Notes under the pieces: model-generated
What the model saw: the letters and a program-made list of their open reading frames with translations, nothing else
The model's database searches: none
Told to the model about the DNA's origin: nothing
Shown: positions 9,863-23,394 of the stretch, one piece after another
Numbering within the stretch: position 1 is the first letter of the stretch
How the letters are laid out: every line of letters starts with the position of its first letter
Assembly (NCBI RefSeq): GCF_051622035.1
Contig: NC_135359.1
Location: 18,375,501 to 18,439,500, forward strand
DNA from: Arctopsyche grandis
Taxonomy: Eukaryota > Arthropoda > Insecta > Trichoptera > Hydropsychidae
Length of the DNA: 64,000 bases
Direction: 5' to 3'
Position numbers and translations under genes: made by a program

Positions 9863-9903
9863 AAGAAGGCCTAACAGGTAAACCCAATGCACCTTCCTGG
9901 CCA
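9863..9903. mobile_element. SINE 3'-tail fragment
   Basis: CCAAGAAGGCCTAACAGGTA..CCTTCCTGG matches the palindromic tail module found at the ends of the SINE copies at 12.4 and 61.8 kb (CCAGGAAGGCCTGACAGGTA). Only the tail is present. Confidence 0.4.
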
Positions 9904-10444
9904 AAGACAATTATATAAACATATATGTACACCATCCATATATACACAAATTCTTACACGTATACACAAATACACATACATACATTCATAAATATAAAAA
10001 TACACATATATACATATACATACATACACGTATGTATATACATGTAAGTATATACATACGTCACAGCTTAAACACTGCCAACAAAATGTACGAAAATAAC
10101 GAAAGAAAAGGCAAGTCTCAGATCATTTAGCGCCATATATTGAAAATTTATTTAAATGATTAATTAATTTTTCTAATGGTGCTTTATATTTTTTATATGT
10201 AGGTAGGTACGTAGTTTTTACCATTGTTTTCATATTAAACAATTAAATAAATTAAATATATTTAAAAGGTATTTGAAAAAAATACGAGCTCATGCGGATC
10301 GAACATAGGACCGACACATTTCTTTTTAACTTTATTTTATTTAATAACTTAATATGCCAACACCCATGCGATGATATTTCATCTGGTACAATACATTTAT
10401 GCATTTATATATATATAAACCTCAACCATAGGTGGCACTACAGG

Positions 10445-10704
10445 CAGTGGTGTCACCCTAATGGTTTCCATGGGTTTCCGGAAACCCGTTGCTAAAAATC
10501 AGAAGTTTCCGGAAACCGTTATTTAATCTAAAAATTCATATAATTCTTGTCAAAAATTATACGAATCTTAAAAATGTAATGAACTTTCATGCAATAGTGC
10601 CTTGGACGAAAAAAAAGTATATCTATATACATATATATTTTTAAAATAAAATTTTTGAAAAAAATTTGGAAACCCGTTGTTCCAAAATTGGGGTGACACC
10701 ACTG
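10445..10704. mobile_element. hAT-type MITE (CAGTGGTGTCACCC termini)
   Basis: 260 bp with terminal inverted repeats CAGTGGTGTCACCC (perfect over 14 bp) and flanking ACTACAGG / AATACAGG (8 bp, one mismatch). Subterminal GGAAACCCGTTG repeats occur near both ends. No coding sequence. It lies in Rph intron 2. Confidence 0.75.
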
Positions 10705-11270
10705 AATACAGGTTGCCTAAGGCGTCACCCATAGTCAAACATTTGTAAATAAGTACCAAATACCTTCATTACACGTAATGATTATAAACAAAATATGAGT
10801 TGAAAACACTGTGCGAAAACCCTGCCACTCGACTCTTCCACTGCGGAAGCCGTTATAGCAGCTCCGTCATGTAAATGTTCCTCTTTCTAATTAATCGAGC
10901 AAAACTAAAGATTTGATTGCAGTGTGCTTCAATATTGATGCTACTTCATTCAACTCAACCAGGAAGATCGACTGCCCCCGGCATTACATCGTCTTGTAAA
11001 TATTTCGATGGTTAAACTACCCTTCTAGCAAAAATGTTAAGATTTTTGATGCAAATTGTTGAATGTAAACCTTTCAGTGTTACTTTTTTTAATACGATAC
11101 TATTAAACTATTTAAAAATTAAGATTTTTCAAATTAATTTTTATACGAAAAAACAAAGAGACAAATTTAAACACATCACATTTCAATATGTCAGATTTTT
11201 TTATCACAAATTAAAACACACTGATTATGTTTTAAATTTTGCGAAACACAGACACTTTTACGCGACTCGA

Positions 11271-11273
<3 letters not shown>

Positions 11274-11349
<76 letters not shown>
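11274..11349. repeat. (TA)n microsatellite
   Basis: About 38 uninterrupted TA units in Rph intron 2. It makes spurious open frames of Tyr-Ile repeats on both strands. Confidence 0.95.
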
Positions 11350-11350
<1 letters not shown>

Positions 11351-12445
11351 TTATATATACATATATTTCTACGCAAAAATATGAGTAGACTGTTTTTTAG
11401 ACCGTCAAATGTTATTTTACTCAACTTTGGTATAATATACATATTTATGTAGACTATACATGTATAGATGAGTTCTGGAAGTTGGGGCACAGGGTCAAAG
11501 AGCTCCCATACAAAAAACATGCCGCCATGTAATTACATGGCGTTTTTAATTTAGCATTACAAAATTTGATATAATTTGCCATGGTATTTTTAGCGTATGT
11601 CTATGTACATATAATATAAACATGAATCGACAAAGGAAATACGCAAACTACAAATGTAAAACTTGATTAAAGCACAGTAAACGTAATAAACGTTATTTGC
11701 GTTAATATAGCCCGACATCAAAGAGAATACACTAGACTTTATGAATTACGTAACGGACGTTCTTTGTTATGATTTCATCTGCCATTACAGAGATGAGCAA
11801 AAATAGTGGAAGTTCATCGAAGTGTACATATTATACATACGTGCAATATGACATAGGAAAATTGCTTTTTGTGCGGCGTTGGCACGCAAAAAGGGTTAAT
11901 CGGAGCCATTATTCAATGAGCTTTGTTCGTTCACCGATCCAGAAAGCCCCAATTAAGGTACTTACATCTCTCGACGAGTCGGCTCGATTTTTCGCAGAAT
12001 TTTCCGAGGGCGTGGGTATTTTAGCCGTTTGTCTTGCGATAAAAACTCATACTGCGAAATTTGATATGTGTAGAAGGAAAAGAAATAACAGATGAGTGGA
12101 TGATTTTGTCACGTGTAAACACGAATAACCGTAATTAGCCACCATAGTGCTCTTGTATGAAAAGCGTCGAAATTTTCCCTAATATAAACAACTTTCCGAA
12201 TAGAATACTCGCTAATTAGGTTACGGATCAGATCTCGTGCGTCAGCGAGTTAAGATGAAATTATCTTATCTGTAGTAGAAACCGAAAACTTTGAGGTAAA
12301 CCAGGGTGTAGCTATTTCGATCACAAAATCATGTAATTTAATTAATTAACCACCAATATACATACAATGTTTAATCAATTCATTTTCATAGTAAATTTAT
12401 ATGGATGACTACTATACTTTTTTTTTATTTTTACATAGATATATA

Positions 12446-12875
12446 CCAGGAAGGCCTGACAGGTAGACCCCATTGCGCCTTCCTAGATAATTAATTACAA
12501 ACATTGCAGCATTTTTATTACATACATACATCACTGTATTTTGAGAGTATGAAGAACAGGAAATTAACAATTAATTAATTAATTAATTAATCCATTGAGA
12601 CATCTATGGATTTAGACTTGTACATAATTTTTTTACATATTGTACATAAATCAAATTGATACATATTTGTGACAACAGTTAGGATGATTTTTGCCAATTT
12701 GAGGAACTGTTTCTACAATCAAAATCAGATAAATTGGCAAACTCTAATAAGAAACGATCGACTAGGAGTCACAAATATCCAATTCTATCCAGCAGTATTG
12801 AAGATTAGCACGGGATCGAACCCAGTAATCTCTCGGTGCTAAACATAAACGTAACCACCGAGCCATACTACTGGC
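12446..12875 (-). mobile_element. tRNA-derived SINE, near full length
   Basis: On the minus strand it begins GCCAGTAGTATGGCTCGGTG (A-box-like TGGCTCGGTGG), then CTGGGTTCGATCCCGTGC (B-box GGTTCGATCCC), followed by a conserved body (GTTTGCCAATTTATCTGAT) and a tail module CCTTCCTGG. Pol III promoter boxes in order identify a tRNA-derived SINE. It lies in Rph intron 2. Confidence 0.75.
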
Positions 12876-15510
12876 TATATGTATGTATATATGCATGAAG
12901 ATATATCAAGTAGGTCTATTTTTCCACATAAATTGTTTGATTGATTTAATATCTCGTGTAGTTAAAGAAAGCCTTAATGACCAATTTCACTTCCCAGTCC
13001 CAATAAAACAGTACAATAAAAGTCCCAGATATATAATATACCAGAATGGAAAATCGTCGTGTCAATAACTGAAAAATATTAATAGATATTTCTCATGTTA
13101 ATGGTAGTTTTATTTTAATAAGTTTGAGCTTCAAATTTTCACTACGTACTTGTATGTATTATATAAAAGTGTCTAGAGCATTAGAAAGCATAATCATATT
13201 TATAGCCCTTATCTTTTTGGTTCGTTGACGCTATTTTGACGTTGACCACTAATGCGGTAATATGATATAATAAAATATTATTTTCGGATACAATACACTG
13301 ACTGATAAACCCAAAGACACAAACAATGCCTAGATGTAAATGGATGCTTTTAGATGGTACTAATAGTTCGAATATGCTTTCAAACCATCGAGTACGATCG
13401 AATTTTAGATGGCTTGTATTATATGTATGTACATATATTTTTATATAAATTTCTCATTTTCGCATCGTTTTAATTAATCAAGAGTGAATCCCTGTGTGTT
13501 GTAAAGTACTTATTTAATTGTGATGGAATATGTATGTTTCCGGGAAATCTTTTCTCTACGGACACTTTTCACTGATGCGTTTTTACCATTCAAACAAAGT
13601 TCATATACATACACATGTATTATACATATGTACATATACGATGTGAAATCGAGATAACACTTTTTATAAATATCCTATAGTAAAATTATTTATTAATTTT
13701 GATTTGAAAATACAGAGAGCTTACAGAATGTAGGGCTTATGGAAAACATAAAGATAATTAAAAATGATCTAGTACATATATACATATGTATGTATGTATG
13801 TATGTGTATAACCTACCATTTATATAATATGAGGGTCTATCTCGTTCTACCAACTTGCAATATCTCAAGCCTCTTTGTCTCAACTTTTTCGGTGTATTTC
13901 ACCGTCGAGTATACAGAATATACAGTCAACATAATATACAGAACACATATGCGAATATTAATTTTACAATATAAACACTGACTATTACAAAAATATAGTG
14001 AGAATTGATTTTAAACGTTTTTTAAAATATCATAAAGGTGTGCTAATAGCTTAAAAATAAATGAACGATCACAATATGTCTCGTATATTAAATATATTAC
14101 ATACATATATACATATTGTACTAAACAAACATTATTGTATACAATATATTATATACAAACTTCTGTTTAAGCAGAGAAAACGAGTCTTGAGATATTGCGC
14201 GTTCGTAGAACGGAGCGCACCGCTTACATACATATGTAAATGGTATACTCTCCGAAAGCAAATGAATAAAGATGCATGTATATACATATGTAAAGAGTAT
14301 TTCATTGAATATATCAATTGGTATAGAATTTAATTACATAAAATTTTCCCTTTTTAATTTCTTCGGAGTTTTTATTTGACAATTGTCATTTATATCGTAT
14401 TATAATTTATCAAGGAATGCTATGCAATTACAATTATATGTACCTTCATATACATTTTACAAAATCATTAAATTAAATTTATTTATTTGCTTATTGAAGT
14501 GTGGGTTATAGGACATGTTTTAATAATAACTACCAAGTTCATCCTATTTATTCTATTAGAACAGTGTTTCCTTGGGGCATTAAAAGGAAAATCCACGTCA
14601 ATAATCTATAGTAAATTTACACTTTCAAAACCAAAATTGAAATCGCTATTTTTTGAATAAGCTATATGTATATATGCGAAAAAATTCAAAAAAGGGTGAC
14701 ATTAAACATACATATGTACATACATACATACATACATACTGTATATATTACCTACATATGTACATATGTATATAATAAGAATACGGCCATTTGAATTACG
14801 TGCTATTTTCCATCAAATATAACTTTCGATCGAATAAAACCATCTTTTTTATCGTGTTTATTTCTTATTTTTCACGTCAACAGCTTGGCACAGCATACAA
14901 CACGGAAAAGACTACTTCTATTCACACTATACAGCACCGCCCGTTTTCGGTACGTTCATACTTGTTTTGGACGAGTGCAAAGCAAAATCAGCTTACATGA
15001 ACATTACAAAGCGGAATGATACGGTGCAATATTGCTTGCGCCGAAAATATTCGTATGCACGTGGTAACAGTTTCGTTAGTACGGGTGCACTCGCCACTAT
15101 GACGTCACTTCATGCATGAGTATTTCCATAGCTTGGTACGTTTCGGTGATGTGTACTGCTGTATAATATGAATAGATCGTGTAGATTATCAATGTTTCGG
15201 ATACGCATCGTACATATTACTGTATGAATGTGTCCATATACCTATACATATATATGTAGAATGTACTAAATAATATTTTTGTACTGCTGTTTACGTACAG
15301 TTTTTAGCTTGAGCTGTACTGGTATAAAAAACCCTTGATATTATTTATACCTTTTTTTTAAATGAAAAAGACGAACGATGAAAATAATTCGTAAACCCAA
15401 TTAATATAATTTATTTGATATTGCGTTGAAAATTTCAATGAGTTATTCCTTTTCGTGAATTATAAAATAAAATTCTTACATTAAAACACAAAGTTTAATT
15501 ATTATTTTAC

Positions 15511-15583
15511 CTCGAGTATGGCAGCTTGTTCGGCTGGTGTTAAAGGTGAAACCTCGCGAGCAACACACCATCCTGTTCTAAGT
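15511..15583 (-). CDS. Rph: Rabphilin exon 2
   Basis: A short 73-nt exon encodes residues ~23-47, LRTGWCVAREVSPLTPAEQA followed by AILE. It corresponds to the stretch before the Rab-binding helix in rabphilins (family pattern ...AGWSV... then an acidic 'T-x-E-E' helix start). The acceptor is TTTCCAG|ACT and the donor GAG|GTAAAA. It enters with one base completing Lys23 and leaves in phase 0, as needed for the exon at 9403. Intron 1 is about 7.2 kb and intron 2 about 6.1 kb; both carry transposon relics. Confidence 0.88.
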
Positions 15584-18500
15584 CTGGAAATAATGACACA
15601 AACATTATTACATATTATGTTACATTCTATACATACATACATACATATATGTGCCTATGCACACGCATAATATATACATTAATATTCTGCGCAGTATTTT
15701 CGCCCTTCCTGAAAAGTATAAAAGTCTGCCAAGTTTAAAAGCCGGCAAAAGAAAGGACAAACGAAAAAGTAAGTTTCATACAATACGCAGAATTCGACAC
15801 AAATAATTTAAAAGTTAATCAAAAATTCGGCGTAAGATCACAAGCAACAGTGTTAGGGAAACCGTTCGGAAAATTGAGTCATGTAATTTTTCAGTCCGTA
15901 TGCACGGAATCGTGCCGAGAGTAAATTTAGTGTGAAGTCCTGGAATGTGATATCGACTGTGTTTGCTCCATCAGTTAGTTCTGTGTTATTGAATTTCATC
16001 GAAAACCCATTCCGATGAGTTGTTTACGATGTCAGCGGGGGTTGATGCGAAAAGCTTGTTGGTCTAACTCGTTATTTTTCGAAGAATTAGCTATACATAT
16101 TATATAATATATTGTGGGCGCGTCCTTGTCACGTTTGGTAATTAAAATATCTATCACACAAATAGATGTATTAGGGAGACCAGTACTAAATTATTACCAG
16201 TTCTGTGAACAGCTTCGTCAATTGTTATCTGCCTTGATTATTATGTTTTCTTATCTGAATATTATGTATATAAGAAAGGGTGTTTTTTCAGAGGTATAGA
16301 ACTTAAAAATCAAATAAAACACATAAAAATCTGTAATGGCCACGGTATTGACTGTATTGCAAGATAATTTTATTAGTGATTAAATACGATATAAAGTGGT
16401 TGGTTCGAATAAAGCGCAATCTAGAATTACAATTTTCGACTATTTTTTCGAGCAGCTAGAGCCGTATATCGGCAATAACGCGGCGCAGGCTTCCAAGTCA
16501 TCTATCGTCTCTGTTTCATCGACATATGTACATACATCGATATATATTTGTTTTGTCGGTGTAGGCGTTTTGATAGGTTTAATTTGACAGCAAATTGTAA
16601 AAAAATGACGATATTATTTAGAAGTCAGTAGCCGCGAAATCAGTTGGAATATCAGTAAACTTTAGATACTCAAAAGTTGTTTAGGATCTTTAATGGTTCA
16701 GAATTTCAATTTTACCATTTATCATTCAAATATCCCGGTCGGCATCTTGACAATTATGACAGCCCTATACTAGCCCCTCCTATCTTATTATTTATTTGAC
16801 AATTTTAGAATACGTCCATTAAGTATAAAATATAAAACAAGCGTTTTTTTCATTGAATGTAAGCAAAAAATAAATAAAATAAAAAAAAAATCATTTAAAT
16901 GGAGAATATTATATTTTTCGTAAATAGGTAGGGTGCATGGCACCTCTTCTCATAGTACTAGTATGCATTTTAAATAAACATTAATTTTAAATTTTCATAT
17001 AATAATCAATATTTTATTTATTTTGGCATTAAATATGGTTTTTACCAATTTTTCACCGGAGGAACCGTTTCAACAATGATATCAAATACATTGGCAAACT
17101 GTGATAGAAAATGATCATCTTATACTCACAAATATCCAAGTCTGACCAGCAGCACTGCATAAATACTCCAAAATAATTATTTTTCAAAATATTTTAATAT
17201 TATAATTTTTTAATATATAATTTGGGCCAAACCAGGGTTTGAACCCAAGAACCTCTCGGTGGTTAACATTATCGCAACCACCATCTTTGCTGCTGGTTAA
17301 AAATTAACAACAAATTTAAAAATCATATAAAAAAACCCCCAATATTGTCAACCACGTTTTGGCACCCCCTCAATCTCACGCTACAGCTACTAATAAAGTT
17401 TAATTTTAGAAAAAGCGTCCAAAATGATAATATAATATGTTAAAACAGACTTTTCTACCGAATGTGTAATCATTTTTCGGATTCAGACGTTTCAATTAAA
17501 ATACGGCTTGAGCTTTTTCTGGAAATAATATTAAAATGTATTATTAAAAGAATCCCATTAACATTACAAAGCATTATTAAATCTAATTGATATTCCCAGC
17601 ATAGTAATATTCACTTGAAATTTATTGCAATATTCTTTATTGCTTTCGGTTATATAATATTATACATTTTGCCTTTAAAGCATTTTCCGCACGTCCACAA
17701 TATTTTCCACAACACAACCGCAATTTGTAATTCCTAGCAACCGGATTTATATTACACATATTATATGATATTTCATATAATAAGGGCAAGTACATTATTA
17801 TATAATAATACTAACTTTTTAACCCAAGGGCAAAAGTATATTATTATATTTCCGTTTCTTTCCTTTTTTCGTCCCAAAAGACATACCCGTTTCCACGAAA
17901 GTGAGAAGTTTTCCCAAATCGTACCCTTTATACAAATACCTAAACTGAGTTTAAATAAAATATAAAACTTATATTTCTCCCAGCTAAGCGATCTTGAGTT
18001 TTATGATTTATTATCATATTTATGACGATTGGCCTTTATTGCACCGACGGCTATAAGATAATTGATATCGTGCTGAGCTTTCAATATTAGGCTTTGTTTT
18101 TTTTTTATTGATGTATTTTCATTAATTTGTCAGACGACTCATACCACCCACGTGCTTTTGACACTGAATTATCGCAATTATACATTACGAAAATATTGCA
18201 CGCGAAAATGTGATATAGTAGATAAATATGCACAAATTTGGCGAGACTTCGCACATTGTATAATATCTATATATGTATAGGTACATACTACAAGAATAAT
18301 CCAGCATTGCGAATGTAATATGAATTAATTAATCGCATTCTGACATGCCCTCATATAGACTACGTAAATAATAAAGAAAATTTAGCTAAATGAGAATATT
18401 TTCGCATATATTCAATATGCAAAATCTTGAGCGAATATTTATATTACATATATATCGTATAAATACGTAGCTTGTTGTATTCTGTACATTTCTTATATAT

Positions 18501-20200
18501 TAAAACAAAAAAAATGTTGACATGTTTCCCATATATCAAATATGACGCATATCTATCAACTCGTATATCCTATTTCCTTAGAATAGAGTAAAAAAATGTG
18601 GTATTGGAATTTTTCATAAGAGGATGTATGTACTTATACTTTACTTTACATCTTTGTGTGTATGAATGTATAGGTATATCTATTGTTCGTGATATTTCAA
18701 CGTACATGATATATTAAAAGTATTTTATTTCCGTAGAAATGTTTTTCCAGAATTAATCAAAAATGTAAAGACATGACAAACAATGTAAAGACTTTTTTAA
18801 TGTAAAAAGCGGCTTTTCGTAATCGCCGAACTTGAAATGCTGAGATAAAATTTTTATTATTAAAATCCGTAAAATCTTCCGAAGCAATATTGGAATATCT
18901 AAGGATTAAATCTCCCATTGTTTGAAATTTGTTGTACATATTAACCGGCAAACACAATGGCCTGCGGGTACTTTATTACTGTCTTGTACATTTTAGCGAT
19001 TTCCTTGATTTAATTGTATTATTATGTTCCGACGGAAATTTCATCTTTCATTTATAAAAAAAAATGATGAAAGGTTCTTTGAGTCAAAAGTTTTTCCGCT
19101 TCAAAAAAGGTATTTCATCACGGATGAAATATTGAACTGAATTTTACATTCATATTTAAAACTTCATATTTACATTTCTCAGTATTTCTCTGTGTATCTG
19201 TATGTCAATCAAAATATGTATATTTTATTTCGAACGAGAAAGAGGGATTTAATATTCATATGTTGTTGTTATTTTATTATATTCCAAAATGTACTCCAGC
19301 AACCTCGGTGTGGGCAATTTCATATTTAGTTGGTTATCGAATAATGGAATAGGTACTTATGTATGTATTCCTGCGGATATTTTTTATACATATAAAAAGA
19401 GCACACTCCCGATTTTCCAGAGTAAATTTCAACAAAGGAAATTTCTGAATAATGAATTCACGAGTATACATATGTACATACAACGCAATCACTTACGTAA
19501 AATATCAGGTTTAAAAAATCTACGAGTTTTTAAACATGATTCGTACATAATGTCAATACGTCCTTTAATTTTTTAATCATTTTGCACGTATGTACATATG
19601 TATGTTTGTCAAACACCTTTTATTTTCCGTGATTCTGGGACAATTGTGATAAATAAATAATGACGGTTTTCCATTGCCGTAAGCGTCGTAATTACGGTCG
19701 CACAGTTAATACTCAAATTACTATACAAATATGCCGAGATGTTACCCTAAAAATAAGTGAGTGTGAATCAACGAGGGATTATGCGGACGATAATACGGTT
19801 ATCATATTGACATTTAATGTACGTATGTATTTACATATACCCCATATGTTAGTTCGTCTGTAAAACAGTTAATTTAACCGACTAATGCATTCGTGCGTTG
19901 AATGGGTTGATAACGACCACGCACTATGTCAGATAATGGTTCCGAGAATGCGATTAAAACCAAATGCAATCCTGAACGCAATTATACGCGCACTCCTTAT
20001 GAAATTAAGTCAGATTAAAATGTAGCGATCACTATGCAATCCTTGATTATTATTATTATATTTTTTTTTTGTGAAATCTCTATTTATCGCAAATCACAAT
20101 CGCAAATAAGTCATAAAATTCGATTATATTCAAATGTATCTAACATGATCCCATTGGCGGTTGTCCCTGAGCGCCACCTATGGTATTAAACTTGTATATA
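15584..20200. other. Rph intron 1, mostly unassigned
   Basis: Apart from the SINE at 17.0 kb this is AT-rich intron with CATA/TATG simple repeats. I see no conserved exon here: the exon 1 to exon 2 join is already in frame. Confidence 0.6.
17040..17296 (-). mobile_element. tRNA-derived SINE, partial
   Basis: Minus-strand head AACCAGCAGCAAAGATGGTG and a B-box-like GGGTTCAAACCCTGG, then the shared body with an AT-rich insertion at ~17180-17220. Located in Rph intron 1. Confidence 0.65.
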
Positions 20201-20244
20201 TATAAATTTATTGATTATAGATTTTAAATCATGTTCAAATAATA

Positions 20245-20446
20245 GGATGGATTTTGTCAATTTAATGAGTAACGTTTATACAATGAAATCGGATAAATTG
20301 ACAAACTCTCATAGGAAATGGTCGACTTGGATTCAACAATGTCCAAGTATAAACAGCAGCACTGCAGAAATACTCCGAATAAATTCGTTTCAATCGAGAT
20401 CAACCCAGGGCTTGTACCCGAGAACCTCTCGGTGGTCATCATTAAA
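20245..20446 (-). mobile_element. tRNA-derived SINE, partial
   Basis: The minus strand shows ACCGAGAGGTTCTCGGGTAC, a degenerate B-box (GGGTACAAGCCC), and the shared body (GTATTTCTGCAGTGCTGCTG, GAGTTTGTCAATTTATCCG). Located in Rph intron 1. Confidence 0.6.
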
Positions 20447-20835
20447 CTTGATTTATTTTTTGTTTCAGTAGCATTTCTTTTATAACATTTATTACGTTTA
20501 TTGTAAAAACTTTTCCTGTCTTGAAAAATACGTATTTTAATACATTATATGCTTTCGCATATTACTTGTGTGCTAATTACTAACATTTTAATGATTTTAT
20601 ATTAGTAGAGTATAATTATCCTTCGAATCGTTGTATTCTAACGTAACGTTATATTAATAATGTTATCTTACAATTTACATAAAGTCAACCATCCGTGAAA
20701 ATAAATGTATGCAATAACGCTGATTTCTTTAAAAATAATGTTAACTATACTATAAAAGTACAGGTCGATTTAAAAAAATCATCATATTTTATTTTAATGA
20801 CAAAGATGTTTAAGTATATTTCAGCCTCATGGTAT

Positions 20836-21113
20836 GACAATGTATAAAGTGGATGTAGTGGTGAGAGTGAAGAGATAGAATTGGCAATGGGTGGGTCACG
20901 TAACTAGAATAATGGATAAAGAAGGGCTTGAATGGTACCCGAGAGAATGTATGTATAAGGGTGAATAGAAGACCGCAAGGAAGATGGGTGGATGGAATTA
21001 GAAAAAGGTGTGGGGTAATATGGATGAGAGTTCCTTACAACAGAGACGAATGGAAACGTGTTGCAGGGGCCTTCATCCAGCAGTGGATGGTGAATGGCTG
21101 TAAATTATGATTC
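20836..21113 (+). mobile_element. RTE-like LINE 3' fragment (copy 1)
   Basis: Decodes in shifting frames to the C-terminal tail of RTE-type proteins: WQWVGHVTRIMDKEG, RPQGRWVDGIRKRCGVIWMR, NRDEWKRVAGAFIQQW. The block GRPxxRWxDDI...W(M/R)R.AxxRxxW follows the usual order at the end of RTE ORF2. Frameshifted and dead. In Rph intron 1. Confidence 0.65.
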
Positions 21114-22625
21114 AAGCATTATTCAATGTACGACGGCAGGTCTAGTTCAATATAATGCAGTGAAAAGGGAATTTTTAATACAACTTTAATAAATTGAGAA
21201 ATCTTTATAATTAATTTCAATGGAATTCTGCATGTGTCGTGATCGTGACTTTTTTGATCGTAATTAAGTATATATGAGCTTATGTATAATATTTAAAAGA
21301 AATTATTTACAAACTGAAACAGAAAGTATTTCAAATGTTTATACACATCATATTATCCTTTGATTTATATGTAAATTATATAAAATTTACATATGGGGGA
21401 AGGGCCTTCGAATAAAATTGGACTCGTATTATGTACATTTGCATATTACACGCATTCCTTTGCAAATAAATTATTCTTTTGCGAACAATGTGAATTTTTA
21501 GTGTCGATTATATTTTATTTTATAAACGAAACTTTTCCAATGTGAAAATAAAGTCAATTTGACAAAGCCTAAGGGTAAGTCCGACACAAATTATACAGCC
21601 TCTACTCCATCAATATTCAAGAGATTGATCGTCTTAACCCTTAGCGCGACGGGAAATCGATTGTCTCCCGCATTCAATTCCACATTCAACATGCGTGCGA
21701 ACGTTGCAAAAAAAAAATTGACACAAGGATCCCTTCGACGGCTTCCTGAAATAATAAATTAAATGAAATCCCCCCAGACTCGGTTTGCGTGTATAGGAAG
21801 CGGTTTGAGGGCCACTTCGAGATAATGCAATTTTCACGACGCGCACCGGTCTCGATAACTCGAGGTTGAACTAATAATCTGGTTTTTCCTTCGAACGAAA
21901 CTCCCTCTATTCAGAATTTATATAAATTAAGGGAAATTTCACAGCAAGTACACGTATCGACTTTCGTTATCTCGACACGTCATAAGCTCCTTTTATTTTT
22001 ATCGAACAATTTTAGCGCATGTACGTGCACGGGTTTCAAACTAGGAATTTTACAATTAATACCTAATTTATTCTGGAAAAACGCAATCGGACGGAATCGC
22101 ATATAACAATGGTTGTATGCGTATGTACAGTTTGTCCCATTTAATGCGGAGAGCGTCGATTAACAAGCCACTGGACCAAATTTTAATGAAAAGTCGATGC
22201 ACACAAAAGCTCATAATAGAAAAACGTGAAAACAAAAACCAATTTATATTCTATAGTTATGATTGAAACGTATTATAAAAAACTCACAAATTTCAAAAAT
22301 TTTAGCTCGAAGATAAAAGAATAATTCATATATAAATTAGACTTCCAAATATTTTATATCATTTATATCATCATTTCTAAAATTATTATTAATATTTTAA
22401 TAAGGCATGGAATAATTTTTGTACGGAGCCTTTTTTTATAATAAACGAGTCATTGTATAAACGATAACATTGTATACAAAGGCATACTTAAAACGTATTT
22501 TACGACAAACTTCTGCGATACTATCACTTTCCTGTCGGGCGTAAGCAATCCAAGAAGGATAATTTCAAACATTTAAATTAAACTGTAAACATATGTGGTT
22601 TACTAAATAAATAAAAAAAATCCCA

Positions 22626-22630
<5 letters not shown>

Positions 22631-22704
<74 letters not shown>
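22631..22704. repeat. (TA)n microsatellite in Rph intron 1
   Basis: About 37 TA units starting 59 bp downstream (minus-strand sense) of the Rph exon 1 donor. Confidence 0.95.
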
Positions 22705-22707
<3 letters not shown>

Positions 22708-22762
22708 TTTGCAAAAGGATAGATTGAGTAGACAAACTGAAAAAATAAACAGGATGCATTAC

Positions 22763-22830
22763 TTAGCTCTCAAAGACAATTGTCTGTCGTTGGGGCAGAC
22801 GTATCTGTTGCCAGTGCCCATGTAGCTCAT
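22763..22830 (-). CDS. Rph: Rabphilin exon 1 (start codon)
   Basis: This is the first coding exon of rabphilin, a peripheral membrane effector that in known family members binds Rab3/Rab27-GTP on secretory vesicles. It encodes 22 residues plus two bases of a split Lys codon. The peptide begins MSYMGTGNRYVCPNDRQLSL, matching the conserved N-terminal motif of the family (aromatic-x-x-P-x-D-R-x-L). The donor is AA|GTAATG and joins the exon at 15583 in frame, giving ...LRAK-LRTGW. The start is chosen because this ATG opens the conserved motif. The next 5' sequence is a GC-richer leader that runs up to an initiator-like site near 22924. A (TA)n tract lies about 60 bp past the donor in intron 1. 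The assignment is from motif recognition, not alignment. Confidence 0.9.
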
Positions 22831-22896
22831 GATGGAGACGGAAGCTGCTCTACTCTGTGTCTCTGGAAAAACTGTGTCGGGAAATCGAGGAAAGTC

Positions 22897-22926
22897 CGTA
22901 CGACACCGAAGTCAGTACCGAACTGA
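22897..22926 (-). promoter_or_regulatory. Putative Rph core promoter (Inr plus DPE-like)
   Basis: On the minus strand, TCAGTT at 22926-22921 fits the insect initiator consensus TCAKTY. Taking its A (22924) as +1, bases +28 to +33 read GGACTT, matching five of six positions of the DPE consensus RGWYVT at the required spacing. The site lies 94 bp upstream of the Rph start codon, in a GC-richer leader. It overlaps GACGTC, a CRE-like half-palindrome. No TATA box is obvious. The transcription start is inferred, not observed. Confidence 0.5.
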
Positions 22927-23228
22927 CGTCCTACAAGTGGTTGTGACCGTTTAGTCTCCATCTGTTTTTAACCGATCGATATCATCTAGTGACACCCATA
23001 TACCTACCAACTTACGTGTTTCAAGCAAGCGACATAATAAAATAATTAATCTGTTACATTTATTTATGTATGTATTAGGTTTAATGCTCCTCGGGGAGAT
23101 AATAAGGGATGATGTGACTAATCAAATAATTGCCTAATAACTTCATCTCTACTTATATTCGGATAACGATATTGGGATCGTGAAGATATACATATGTAAT
23201 TAAACATATGTACATATCTACATTTATA

Positions 23229-23305
23229 TCACGGCTGTGGAGTTGGAGTCGGAGTCGCGGAGTTGGAGTCGAAGTCGTATAAAATCAACCGACTCCAACT
23301 CCTTT
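23229..23305. repeat. GGAGTCGGAGTC-type minisatellite
   Basis: Short direct repeats of GTTGGAGTCGGAGTCG with an inverted partner (CCGACTCCAACTCC). A related stretch, GTTGGAGTCGGAGTCG, lies at 26331-26346, on the other side of the LINE cluster, as if one repeat tract was split by the insertions. Confidence 0.6.
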
Positions 23306-23394
23306 TTATTATTTTACAATTAATACTTTATATAATTTTACGTTTTTACGTTTTATACTAATCAACGGTCGCTTCTTGAATCATCTTCGGTTCG

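Noticed and set aside
11191-11520. Long Tyr-Ile repeat frames
   Set aside because: Produced by the (TA)n microsatellite.
15100-15107. TGACGTCA (CRE) in Rph intron 1-2 region; also at 8167 and 51126
   Set aside because: Perfect octamers, but three in 64 kb without promoter context are not evidence of regulation; noted only.
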